From contig NZ_CP060634.1 of assembly GCF_014337195.1 (NCBI RefSeq), forward strand, positions 806,001 through 870,000: DNA of 64,000 nucleotides, written 5' to 3'. The notes under the pieces were generated by a model. It made no database searches and was not told where the DNA came from. It saw nothing but the letters and a program-made list of their open reading frames with translations. The position numbers were made by a program, and so were the translations under genes. Numbering within the stretch: the first letter of the stretch is position 1; each line of letters begins with the position of its first letter. Source of the stretch: Qiania dongpingensis. Its GTDB lineage: Bacteria > Bacillota > Clostridia > Lachnospirales > Lachnospiraceae. Positions 56,934-64,000 of the stretch are shown here, in pieces.

Positions 56934-57848
56934 CTAACTGTACTGTGTCTTCTCCTCTACGGAAATGGGATTTACATGCACCATGCAGTGTTTCACCTCC
57001 GGAAACTGTCTTTCAATGGAGCCATGAACGCTTTCCGCGATTTCATGGGAATCCTTCAGAGTCAGATTCTCATCCGCGGCTATCTCTATGTCAACGTATG
57101 CCTTTGCCCCAAACATTCGGGTGCGGATGTCGTCTATTTCCACGACTCCCTGGCTGTTTAAGGCTACGTTCCTCATACTCTGGACTGTCGCCTCGTCACA
57201 TGACTTATCAACCATTTTATTGACGGCATCTCTAAAGATGTTCAAAGCCGCCTTAAGGATGAATACACAAATAATTACGCTGGCCAGCGGATCCATCACC
57301 GGGAATCCCATCCGAGCTCCTAAAATTCCGGCAAAGGAACCAATGGAAGAAAGAGCGTCTGAACGATGGTGCCAGGCGTCTGCCATCAGCGCCCCGGAAT
57401 TAATCTTCTTCGCGGCAGACCTCGTATACCAATACATCCATTCCTTCACCACTACGGACAACACTGCGGCTGTCAGCGCCAGCATGCCGGGTATCCGCAT
57501 AGCTTCTGCACTTCCGGACACGATCTTTTGTATCCCTCTGATTCCAATGCCGGCGCCGGTGGCGAACAAGATCACGGCCAAAATGACCGAGGCTACACAT
57601 TCCAGACGTTCGTGACCATATGGATGTTCCTTATCTGATTTTTTTCTGGATACGGATATACCGATTATGACAATCACCGTGCTGAAAACATCGGATGCCG
57701 AATGTACCGCGTCGGAGATCATAGCCCCGGAATATGCTGCAATTCCCGCAATCAGTTTAAATACTGATAAAATCAAGTTCACTGCGATGCTGATAACGGA
57801 TACTCGTACGGCTATCTTTTTATCCTTGGAATCTTCTTCATGAATCAT
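56934..57848 (-). CDS. CDF-family divalent metal cation exporter
   Basis: 304 residues from the ATG at 57848 (GGAGGG upstream). Six membrane helices; MISDAVHSASDV and ALMADAWHHRSDALSS supply the paired HxxxD/DxxHxxxD metal sites of CDF proteins. The C-terminal domain (about 210-300) has ferredoxin-like metal-sensing features (VEIDDIRTRMFGAKAYVDIEI). It exports Zn, Mn or Fe by proton exchange; the metal is uncertain. Confidence 0.92.
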   Translation of the reverse strand: MIHEEDSKDKKIAVRVSVISIAVNLILSVFKLIAGIAAYSGAMISDAVHSASDVFSTVIVIIGISVSRKKSDKEHPYGHERLECVASVILAVILFATGAGIGIRGIQKIVSGSAEAMRIPGMLALTAAVLSVVVKEWMYWYTRSAAKKINSGALMADAWHHRSDALSSIGSFAGILGARMGFPVMDPLASVIICVFILKAALNIFRDAVNKMVDKSCDEATVQSMRNVALNSQGVVEIDDIRTRMFGAKAYVDIEIAADENLTLKDSHEIAESVHGSIERQFPEVKHCMVHVNPISVEEKTQYS

Positions 57849-57962
57849 ATCGATTCCCTCCATTCCTGACCAATGAACCAACCCCTGAAATAATAAAAAG
57901 CACCTATGGAACAATTGAAATAAACCACTGTCCCACAGATGCTGCTGTTCACCTGCTCAATT

Positions 57963-58502
57963 TCAATAATTTTCACAGTTTATCTGATAACAGCCCTTCG
58001 GGCATCCGCATACGGGACAGATCTCCGGCGCACACGCTCCATAATGGATATATCCGCAGTTTAGGCACACCCATACCGCGTCCTTTCGTTTACAGAACGC
58101 CTCATTATCTCTTATATTCTCGGCCAGTCCATCAAACCGATAGTCATGGTGCCTTTCGATTTCTGCCACCTCCCGAAACAGCCTGGCAATATCTGAATAT
58201 CCCTCTTCTTCCGCCGTGACGGCAAATTTCAGATACATACTGCGCCATTCCCGGCTCTCTCCTCTGCAGGAATTTTCCAGGTTTTCCAGAGTATCGGGGA
58301 TCTTCCCTCCCTCCAGCAGCTTCAGCCATATTTCCGCATGGGCCATTTCATTCCATGAAGTTTCCTCAAAAATATTTCCTATCTGCTGATAACCGTCTTT
58401 TCTGGCTTTTCTTCCAAATATCCGGTATTTTGCGCTGGCCTTCAGTTCTCCTTCATACGCTTTCTTAAGATTCTCGTACGTCGTACAGTCTTTAAAGCCC
58501 AT
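57963..58502 (-). CDS. Rubrerythrin
   Basis: 179 residues from the ATG at 58502; the ribosome site is weak, and an upstream GTG at 58514 is possible. The ferritin-like part holds diiron Glu residues (YEGELKASAKY, ETSWNEMAHAEIW, VTAEEEGYSDIA, EVAEIERHHDYRF), and the C-terminus is a rubredoxin-like site (CLNCGY ... CPVCG). It reduces hydrogen peroxide in anaerobes. A possible PerR box lies upstream. Confidence 0.92.
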   Translation of the reverse strand: MGFKDCTTYENLKKAYEGELKASAKYRIFGRKARKDGYQQIGNIFEETSWNEMAHAEIWLKLLEGGKIPDTLENLENSCRGESREWRSMYLKFAVTAEEEGYSDIARLFREVAEIERHHDYRFDGLAENIRDNEAFCKRKDAVWVCLNCGYIHYGACAPEICPVCGCPKGCYQINCENY

Positions 58503-58523
58503 GGAACGCACCAAAAATTCGTT

Positions 58524-58538
58524 TTATAAAAATTGTAT
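58524..58538 (-). promoter_or_regulatory. Possible PerR box upstream of rubrerythrin gene
   Basis: TTATAAAAATTGTAT matches 12 of 15 positions of the PerR consensus TTATAATnATTATAA and sits about 22-36 bp upstream of the start, next to A/T-rich promoter-like sequence. Weak evidence. Confidence 0.3.
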
Positions 58539-58602
58539 TCGGCCTCTCCGATATATGTGCCGGCAATCTGTTTCAAAATCACAAAAGATACTGTCGTTCA
58601 AA

Positions 58603-59172
58603 TCAGATTCTTTCAAAAATTCTTTCCGTACAGAGCTTTTCTCGAATCGCTTTAAAATCCTCTTTCGTCTCTGCCATTTTCGTATCATCCCTTAAAATCG
58701 CGGACGGATGATACACGGCTGTCAGCCAGGTATTTTTCCGGTAAAGAAACTGTCCGTGTTCTCTGGTGATCCGAAAGTCCGGGCGGATGATCCTCTGCGC
58801 TGCGATCCTGCCCAGGCAGACAATAACCTTCGGCCGTATCAAAAGCGTTTCATATTTTAAATAGGGAATACATGCCTCCTGCTCATCCGGTTCTGGATCC
58901 CGGTTCCTGGGAGGATGGCACTTCACCACATTGGTCAGATAAATTTCATCCCGTCCCATCCCTACTGAGGCCAAAAGCTCATCAAATATTTTTCCTGAGG
59001 GGCCTGTAAACGGAATTCCGTCCCTGTCCTCCTGATATCCGGGAGCCTCCGCAATAAACATAACGGAAGAATGGAAATTTCCTCTTCCCATTACAGATTT
59101 GTTTCTGGTGGCGGACAGCGGGCACCGCGAACAATGCTCCACAAAATGTTTTAGTTCTTCATAGCTATACAT
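58603..59172 (-). CDS. Family 4 uracil-DNA glycosylase
   Basis: 189 residues. AEAPGYQEDRDGIPFTGPSG is the catalytic region of family 4, HPSAILR the leucine-type loop, and four cysteines (C14, C17, C85, C101) form the 4Fe-4S site. It removes uracil from DNA. Purely cytoplasmic, AGGAAAG upstream. No linked repair genes, although nth lies 3 kb away. Confidence 0.95.
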   Translation of the reverse strand: MYSYEELKHFVEHCSRCPLSATRNKSVMGRGNFHSSVMFIAEAPGYQEDRDGIPFTGPSGKIFDELLASVGMGRDEIYLTNVVKCHPPRNRDPEPDEQEACIPYLKYETLLIRPKVIVCLGRIAAQRIIRPDFRITREHGQFLYRKNTWLTAVYHPSAILRDDTKMAETKEDFKAIREKLCTERIFERI

Positions 59173-59275
59173 AATCTATCTTTCCTCTTTTGTGAATATC
59201 TGTTTTACTTGAATCCTGTGTACATTGATACACAGGAAAAGTATAGCACAAAATTACGGATTTGGCGATTTAGGT

Positions 59276-60490
59276 TCAAAGCCGGCGGATCCAGTTGATG
59301 CCAACGATTACTCCTGTGATCAAAAGTATCCCCACGCCTGAAATGAAGAACCAGGCGTGTACCCCTATCTTTTCTGCTATCGGGCTTCCCACCAAAAGGC
59401 CGGCCGGCATGGCCAAAGACCCAATCAGTCCGAGCAGAGAGAACGCTCTCCCCATTTTTTCCGGCGCTATGGTCTCCTGCATATATGCCGTCATCGGTAT
59501 GGTATGCACATTCCCGAATGCACCCATAAAGGAACACGTCACGGTAAATATAATCCATCCGGTGAAAACCGGAGGAACGAGCCCGCATACTGCAGAAGTA
59601 ATTCCTATACCAAACAGCCCGGCATAGGATACTCCAATCTTATGTTTGACCTTCAGCACACTTCCAAACAACAGCGCCGTCACCATCATCCCCGCCGCAA
59701 AACCCATCTCCACAACGCTTCCGTGGAAAGCGGACAGCTTAAAAAAGCTGCTCGTCATCAGAGGATAAAAGGTAGACAGCGGCGCAAAGAAGAACATGCA
59801 CAGAGCCTGTGCTGTTACCAGCATGAACAGTTTCCTGTCCCCCCGGTATACTCCTATCCCTTCCTTGAATTGTGTCAGGAAGCCCGCCTTTTCCGTTTCT
59901 TTATGCTGGAGCCTCGGCACTTTGACGAGTGCCAGCGCTCCGCTGGCAAATGCCGCTCCGATCACATCTGTGAGCAAGATCACATACATCGGCGCTGCGG
60001 CATACAAAGCTGCCCCGATCACAGGCCCCAGGATAAATGAACCCGAGGTCATGAGCTGGGTCCAGCCGTTTGCCTTTATCAGCTGTTCGGACGGCACCAG
60101 CTGCGGGATTATGGATTGTATAGCCGGCTGCTGAAAGGTATTTCCAACGCCCCGCGCACATAAGACTGCCAGTACGGTCCATATGGGAATGTCCATAAAA
60201 TAAAGCACCGCCGCGTACAAAAGAGCCAGTATTCCCATGGACATATCCGATATGATACTTATGGCTTTTCGATTATAGCGGTCCGCGGCCACTCCCGCAA
60301 AGGGGCTCAAAAACGTCATTGGAAGGAACGCTACGATCCCCGCCAGCCCCATCATGACAGGCGAAGAGGTCCTCTCTGCCAGCCACCAGATCAATGCAAA
60401 TTGGACTGCTGAGCTTCCGATCAGGGAAACCGCCTGCCCAAATGCAATGATAAAAAATGTCTTTTTCCATCCTCTGTTTTGCAACATCAT
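59276..60490 (-). CDS. MFS efflux transporter (MefA/EntS-like)
   Basis: 404 residues from the ATG at 60490 (AGGAGA upstream). Twelve membrane helices; MTFLSPFAGVAADRYNRK is motif A and QPAIQSIIPQLVPSEQLIKANGWTQLM is typical of the MFS_3 group, which includes macrolide and siderophore exporters. It should expel small molecules with proton exchange; substrate unknown. It is followed on the far side by repeat copy D, which lies upstream of its start. Confidence 0.9.
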   Translation of the reverse strand: MMLQNRGWKKTFFIIAFGQAVSLIGSSAVQFALIWWLAERTSSPVMMGLAGIVAFLPMTFLSPFAGVAADRYNRKAISIISDMSMGILALLYAAVLYFMDIPIWTVLAVLCARGVGNTFQQPAIQSIIPQLVPSEQLIKANGWTQLMTSGSFILGPVIGAALYAAAPMYVILLTDVIGAAFASGALALVKVPRLQHKETEKAGFLTQFKEGIGVYRGDRKLFMLVTAQALCMFFFAPLSTFYPLMTSSFFKLSAFHGSVVEMGFAAGMMVTALLFGSVLKVKHKIGVSYAGLFGIGITSAVCGLVPPVFTGWIIFTVTCSFMGAFGNVHTIPMTAYMQETIAPEKMGRAFSLLGLIGSLAMPAGLLVGSPIAEKIGVHAWFFISGVGILLITGVIVGINWIRRL

Positions 60491-60523
60491 ATTTCTCCTA
60501 TGGTCATGTAGAAAAATTGTTAT

Positions 60524-60586
60524 TATACCTTGCCGCACGAAGTGCGCCTGCCCGGAGGGCGTGTATTAAGGGATACCCTTGGGTAT
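60524..60586 (+). repeat. Left terminal inverted module of copy D
   Basis: 63 bp starting TATACCTTGCC, with palindromes GCACGAAGTGC and GCCCGGAGGGC and ending AAGGGATACCCTTGGGTAT. Inverted partner at 61315-61377. Confidence 0.92.
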
Positions 60587-61314
60587 GATATAAAATACTT
60601 TTTGGAATCATTTTTAATTAATTTTGATTAAGCATCCGTTTATCACCGGCAGAAGTTCCGGGCCGTCACGATTTCGGTTCGCTGGCGATGCAGGGGCCGC
60701 TTTATCCCCGCTCCGGCAGTACCGCTCACATGTCGACAGGTAATCCTGATGATTTCCTGTCTCCGGTTCGCTCAGAAACGGAATCGGCATTTTTCGTTTC
60801 TGCCTACCTCTGCCTGGGGAACACCGGCCTCCGCCCTGCGGCGCTCACCTTTAGGCCAGCCCGGAATCTTTCTGCCGGTGTCCTACCCGCCGCACCTTTT
60901 CGGATAATCTCGGTTCCCTTGATTCCAGAAAAGGATTGGATATCCACACGGCCCGCGCGCCTTATGGCAGCGGGCTGCGGTGGACCGCTCCAATGGTTTT
61001 TAAAACACGCGGAAGCCTTATGTCGGTGCGGAAAGAGGAGCAGGGGGAATGATTCGATCCCATCGTAAGGCGAGCGCCGCAAAGGCGTTGGCAGAATTTT
61101 CCCGGACGCAGGGAGGCAAAAATCGCATATCATGCGGATTTTTGTTGGAATCTGACATGGAAAAATATCGATTTATCCATGTCAGTTGGAAAGGACCGAC
61201 TGGAGGCCGTAAAAATTCTGGTTACGGCTGCCAGCGAGCCGCCTGGATGGGATCGGATTTCCTCCTGTCTCATCTGATTCATAAGACAAATTTGTTTTAA
61301 AAGTATTCAAAGGT

Positions 61315-61377
61315 ATACCCAAGGGTATCCCTTAATTCACGCCCTTCGGGCAGGCGCACTTCGTGCGGCAAGGTATA
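61315..61377 (-). repeat. Right terminal inverted module of copy D
   Basis: 63 bp; its reverse complement differs from the left module at two positions (loop GGA/GAA and GTGTA/GTGAA). Confidence 0.92.
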
Positions 61378-61411
61378 TAAAAATAGACGACCTCATCATT
61401 TGAGATCGTCT
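61378..61411 (-). terminator. Intrinsic terminator abutting copy D
   Basis: Minus strand AGACGATCTC / GAGGTCGTCT with a 7-base loop, then ATTTTTAT directly against the right end of copy D. It would end transcripts from the GGDEF-EAL gene or from the small region 61528-61613. Confidence 0.8.
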
Positions 61412-61527
61412 GCCTGCTTATTTTTACGATTATCAGAAATATATATTCAAATAGAATATACCTCTCCATCCGCCGTCCGGAAACAAAGTCTTTCGCCCAT
61501 AGCTAAAACATAAGCAGCCTGACTCGC

Positions 61528-61613
61528 CTATCCGCAAAATAAGTACAACAAAAATCCCCCATGATATGAGAGTATCCATTCATTGTCCATTATCTTAAAC
61601 GCATAGACGACAT
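61528..61613 (-). pseudogene. Possible decayed holin-like small toxin gene
   Basis: A very strong AAAGGAGG (61621-61628) sits 7 bases before ATGTCGTCT at 61613, but the frame stops after 7 codons (61590). Another frame reads VVYAFKIMDNEWILSYHGGFLLYLFCG and then TAG at 61528. If a few bases were lost after codon 3, the product would resemble small holin-like toxins (MxxYEAxxxM then a hydrophobic helix). Speculative. Confidence 0.3.
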
Positions 61614-61677
61614 CAAGCCACCTCCTTTTCTACAATGTAGTCACTATAACAAATCTTTCGCCGTCAGACAAGTCTTT

Positions 61678-63795
61678 TTACAACTTTTTTAAATATTTTT
61701 CCCGGAATTCCGGTTCCGGAAGAGGCTTAGAAAACAAATAGCCCTGTCCAGTGTCACAGGAATACTGTTTCAAAAGCTCCAGCTGACGTTCTGTCTCGAT
61801 TCCTTCTGCCACACATGTTACATTCCCGATACTTTTGCACATAGCGATCATATGTTCCACCACCAGACAGGCTGTCTCATTTTTATCAATATTTTTGATC
61901 AGGCTCCGGTCAAGCTTGAGTTCAGCAAAATTCATGTTCGTAAAAATAGCCAGGTTAGAGTTCTCAGAGCCAAAGTCATCCAGTACAAAGCGAAAATCAT
62001 GTTCTGCAAATTCGCGCATCAGCTGTCGCAAAACATGGGCGTTTATCTTATTTATGCTCTCTGTCGTCTCAATTGCCAGAAGTTCCGGTTTAATCTGATA
62101 GCGGTCCCGGATATCTGCCAGCTTCTTCACTACATTCACCCCCATCAGGCTGATGCGGGAAAAGTTTATGGATATGGGAACGCAGGAATACCCCGCCTCT
62201 CTCCAGGCTGCCAGAATCCGGCAGGCTTCCTCGAACACATACATATCCAGATGCTGGATGACCCGCTCCGCTTCGTACAGAGAAATAAATTTATCAGGAA
62301 AAATAATCCCTCCGTCAGGGTCTTTCTTCCTCACCAGCGCCTCCGCACTGTGAAGAACGCCGTCTTTCAGTCTGAACTGCGGCTGCAGATACACCTGAAA
62401 GCTATTCTGCTCGATCTCTCTTCTCATTTCTCTGCCGATGGCTTTATGATGTATACTCTTACAGCCTTCCGGCCTGCTGTAGTAAAGTTGTTTTTCAGAA
62501 TACATCATGTAATCGCTTTTCGCAATCTGAACCTCTGCGTCCACATCTCCCTCAATAAAGTTGGAACCCATTGAAAAGTCACAGATTCCTTTCTCCTCCT
62601 TATACTGAAGAAGCTTCCGTACCTTCTCATCAAATTCTTCCCTGCTGCCGTTTACAGACAACGCGACGAATTCATCGCCGCCGATTCGATATGCATGCTC
62701 AGAAAATATGGTCTTCAGCCCATATGCCACATTTTGGATCATCCTGTCCCCATATTCATGCCCATAGCTGTCATTTGCCAGCTTCAAGTCGTTAATATCA
62801 ATGAACACAACTCCCAGAGAATCCGGGCACTCCTTCTGCAGACGTCCGACAACCTCCATATAGCGGTTCCGGTTTCCAATCCCTGTCAGGGAATCCACAT
62901 GTCCCTGTTCCCGGAACCGTTCAATCATTTTTCGCTTTGATATATCGTTTTGAATGAAATATGATACCGATTTAAGCAGCCCAGAAAGTTCAGTTCCCCA
63001 GGATGGATTCTCTACACCGATGAATCCGGTATTTTTCTCCCCTATCTGGAGCGGTACAGCCATCATGCTCTTTATCCCCTGCGATTCAAGCAGCTGATAC
63101 TCCACGGGATAATCCTTCTTCCATTTAGAGCCAGGGCCGATATAAAACTCACCTTTTTCTCTGAACAGTCCCTGCCACGGCTCAGCCTCGCGGAGAGGGA
63201 GCTTCTGGAGATCATCAATCTCTGACGGCACACCGTCTCTGCACCACTCGTAGGTATTGGATAGGATCTGCCTCTTTCTGTCATATTCAAATAAGCAGGA
63301 TCTGTCTGCCCCGTAAAACTCTCCGATAATGCGAAGCAGTTCATTGATTGCTTTTCCCATATCCAGATTATCCGACAGCGTATGAATGCACTTCACCAAA
63401 GTTTCTTCAATGGACAATTGAAGCTCCAGATTTCTCGCCACAGCCTCTGCCTCTGTCACATCCGCACAGATCTCCAGTCTCAGTTTCCTTCCGCCGAACT
63501 CTACGAGCTTGTCATATAGACGGTAATGCCGCCCCAAAAGCTTATTATAATGCTTCCATACATAAAAATTGTCTTTCTTAAGAGTCGCATTTGTGCAAAA
63601 AGGACACGGTGTCTCCCGGTCCTGAAACAGCTTATAGCACGGCTGCCCCTTCCATTCCTCTCCTGTTATCCCGAAGTTTTTTCTGGCAGACCTGTTCAGA
63701 TAGACAATTTCATAGGTCTCCGGTTCCGATATGTATATCATGTTCTCTGTTTCATCCAGAATAAGAGAATTGATTTCATTGATATCCGTCTCCAT
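61678..63795 (-). CDS. Diguanylate cyclase/phosphodiesterase with PAS and GAF domains
   Basis: 705 residues; no membrane helix. N-terminal PAS-like domain (about 15-125) with a CPFC pair, then a GAF domain (about 140-300: RSCLFEYDRKRQILSNTYEW ... MMAVPLQIGEKNTGFIGVENP). GGDEF at 372-376 is intact, without the RxxD inhibitory site five residues before it. The EAL domain begins at E485-A-L; its Asn (SINFS), Glu, D606-D607, Lys (LKLDRS) and Gln (GQGYLFSKP) are kept, but loop 6 reads DDFGSENS instead of DDFGTGYS. It could make or break cyclic di-GMP in response to a ligand or redox cue. Confidence 0.93.
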   Translation of the reverse strand: METDINEINSLILDETENMIYISEPETYEIVYLNRSARKNFGITGEEWKGQPCYKLFQDRETPCPFCTNATLKKDNFYVWKHYNKLLGRHYRLYDKLVEFGGRKLRLEICADVTEAEAVARNLELQLSIEETLVKCIHTLSDNLDMGKAINELLRIIGEFYGADRSCLFEYDRKRQILSNTYEWCRDGVPSEIDDLQKLPLREAEPWQGLFREKGEFYIGPGSKWKKDYPVEYQLLESQGIKSMMAVPLQIGEKNTGFIGVENPSWGTELSGLLKSVSYFIQNDISKRKMIERFREQGHVDSLTGIGNRNRYMEVVGRLQKECPDSLGVVFIDINDLKLANDSYGHEYGDRMIQNVAYGLKTIFSEHAYRIGGDEFVALSVNGSREEFDEKVRKLLQYKEEKGICDFSMGSNFIEGDVDAEVQIAKSDYMMYSEKQLYYSRPEGCKSIHHKAIGREMRREIEQNSFQVYLQPQFRLKDGVLHSAEALVRKKDPDGGIIFPDKFISLYEAERVIQHLDMYVFEEACRILAAWREAGYSCVPISINFSRISLMGVNVVKKLADIRDRYQIKPELLAIETTESINKINAHVLRQLMREFAEHDFRFVLDDFGSENSNLAIFTNMNFAELKLDRSLIKNIDKNETACLVVEHMIAMCKSIGNVTCVAEGIETERQLELLKQYSCDTGQGYLFSKPLPEPEFREKYLKKL

Positions 63796-64000
63796 GTCCG
63801 TACCTCTTGCTCAACAGTTTTTCCTGACGCAGCGTTATCCTGTCATTCACACTCCGGTCTTCTGCATCACATCCATTGAGACATTCTTATTATATTCTCT
63901 AAGTATATACTTTTTGACATGGATAATCAAGGACAGAACATGTCCGATACCACGGCTATCTTCCTTTAGGCTTTTTATTCAGTTTTAATACAAGATTCCG
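63796..64000. other. Upstream region of the GGDEF-EAL gene with palindrome
   Basis: About 200 bp without a gene. A perfect 12-bp palindrome AAGTATATACTT lies at 63901-63912 and TATAAT-like sequence on the minus strand near 63890, so it may be an operator next to the promoter. Nothing else recognised up to the window end. Confidence 0.35.

Larger units (their letters stand above)
60524..61377 (+). repeat. Dispersed structured intergenic element, copy D (complete, both terminal modules)
   Basis: 854 bp between the MFS gene and the GGDEF-EAL region. Both ends carry the terminal module (60524-60586 and 61315-61377), inverted and matching at 61 of 63 positions. Internal stems: closing stem 60644-60654 / 60870-60880, hairpin 60773-60802 with a G-U pair, GC-rich stem 60943-60984 with a G-U pair, long-range pair 60676-60686 / 61230-61240, and the optional cassette 61103-61197. 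The right end touches the T-tract of a minus-strand terminator. The 127-codon frame here is shifted by one base from those of B and C. Confidence 0.92.

Overview
The window looks like chromosomal DNA of a Gram-positive gut-type Clostridia, most probably Lachnospiraceae. Evidence: moderate GC by eye, strong AGGAGG-type ribosome binding sites, a CIRCE-controlled htpG, a vanG-type operon, an RND pump carrying a Firmicutes-style coiled-coil insertion, and several small proteins of the kind seen in that family. Genus and species cannot be fixed from sequence reading alone. Most genes lie on the minus strand.

Layout. 1-8.3 kb: partial FGGY sugar kinase, Smr protein, a TetR/RND efflux operon with a clear promoter and palindromic operator, and a CopA copper ATPase fused to a CopZ-like domain under a CsoR-type site. 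9-12 kb: a TetR-controlled ABC exporter operon, then an orphan ArsR metal sensor. 12.5-20.2 kb: zinc alcohol dehydrogenase, a GNAT protein, asd and a complete type III restriction-modification pair (mod-res). 21.2-27.3 kb: tRNA-Thr(CGU) and a vanR-vanS / vanG-vanXY-vanT cluster for D-Ala-D-Ser peptidoglycan precursors. 27.4-38.5 kb: an SsuBC-like importer without binding protein, DegV, M18 aminopeptidase, htpG, a pair of unknown genes (one with a Q/N-rich tandem repeat), an isochorismatase-type hydrolase, a YqeY remnant and a PdaC-like deacetylase. 38.6-53.5 kb: an amino-acid block (thrC, leuCD with a divergent LysR gene, ilvN-ilvC, ilvE) with mgtE and a hybrid sensor kinase between. 53.6-64 kb: antiporter, nth, an NlpC/P60 hydrolase, CDF exporter, rubrerythrin, family-4 uracil-DNA glycosylase, MFS exporter and a GGDEF-EAL protein.

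The most unusual content is a dispersed intergenic element present four times (A 8344-8992, B 20377-21156, C 46529-47169, D 60524-61377). It is 0.64-0.85 kb, has ends reading TATACCTT...AAGGTATA, and copy D has 63-bp inverted terminal modules that match at 61 of 63 positions. No reading frame is shared by all copies, but several stems are conserved, and most substitutions in them keep G-U pairing on one strand only, which points to a structured RNA of defined orientation. Copies B, C and D each sit with their right end against the T-tract of the intrinsic terminator of the neighbouring minus-strand gene, suggesting terminator-directed insertion. I know no name for this family, and a database search is needed to tell whether it is new.
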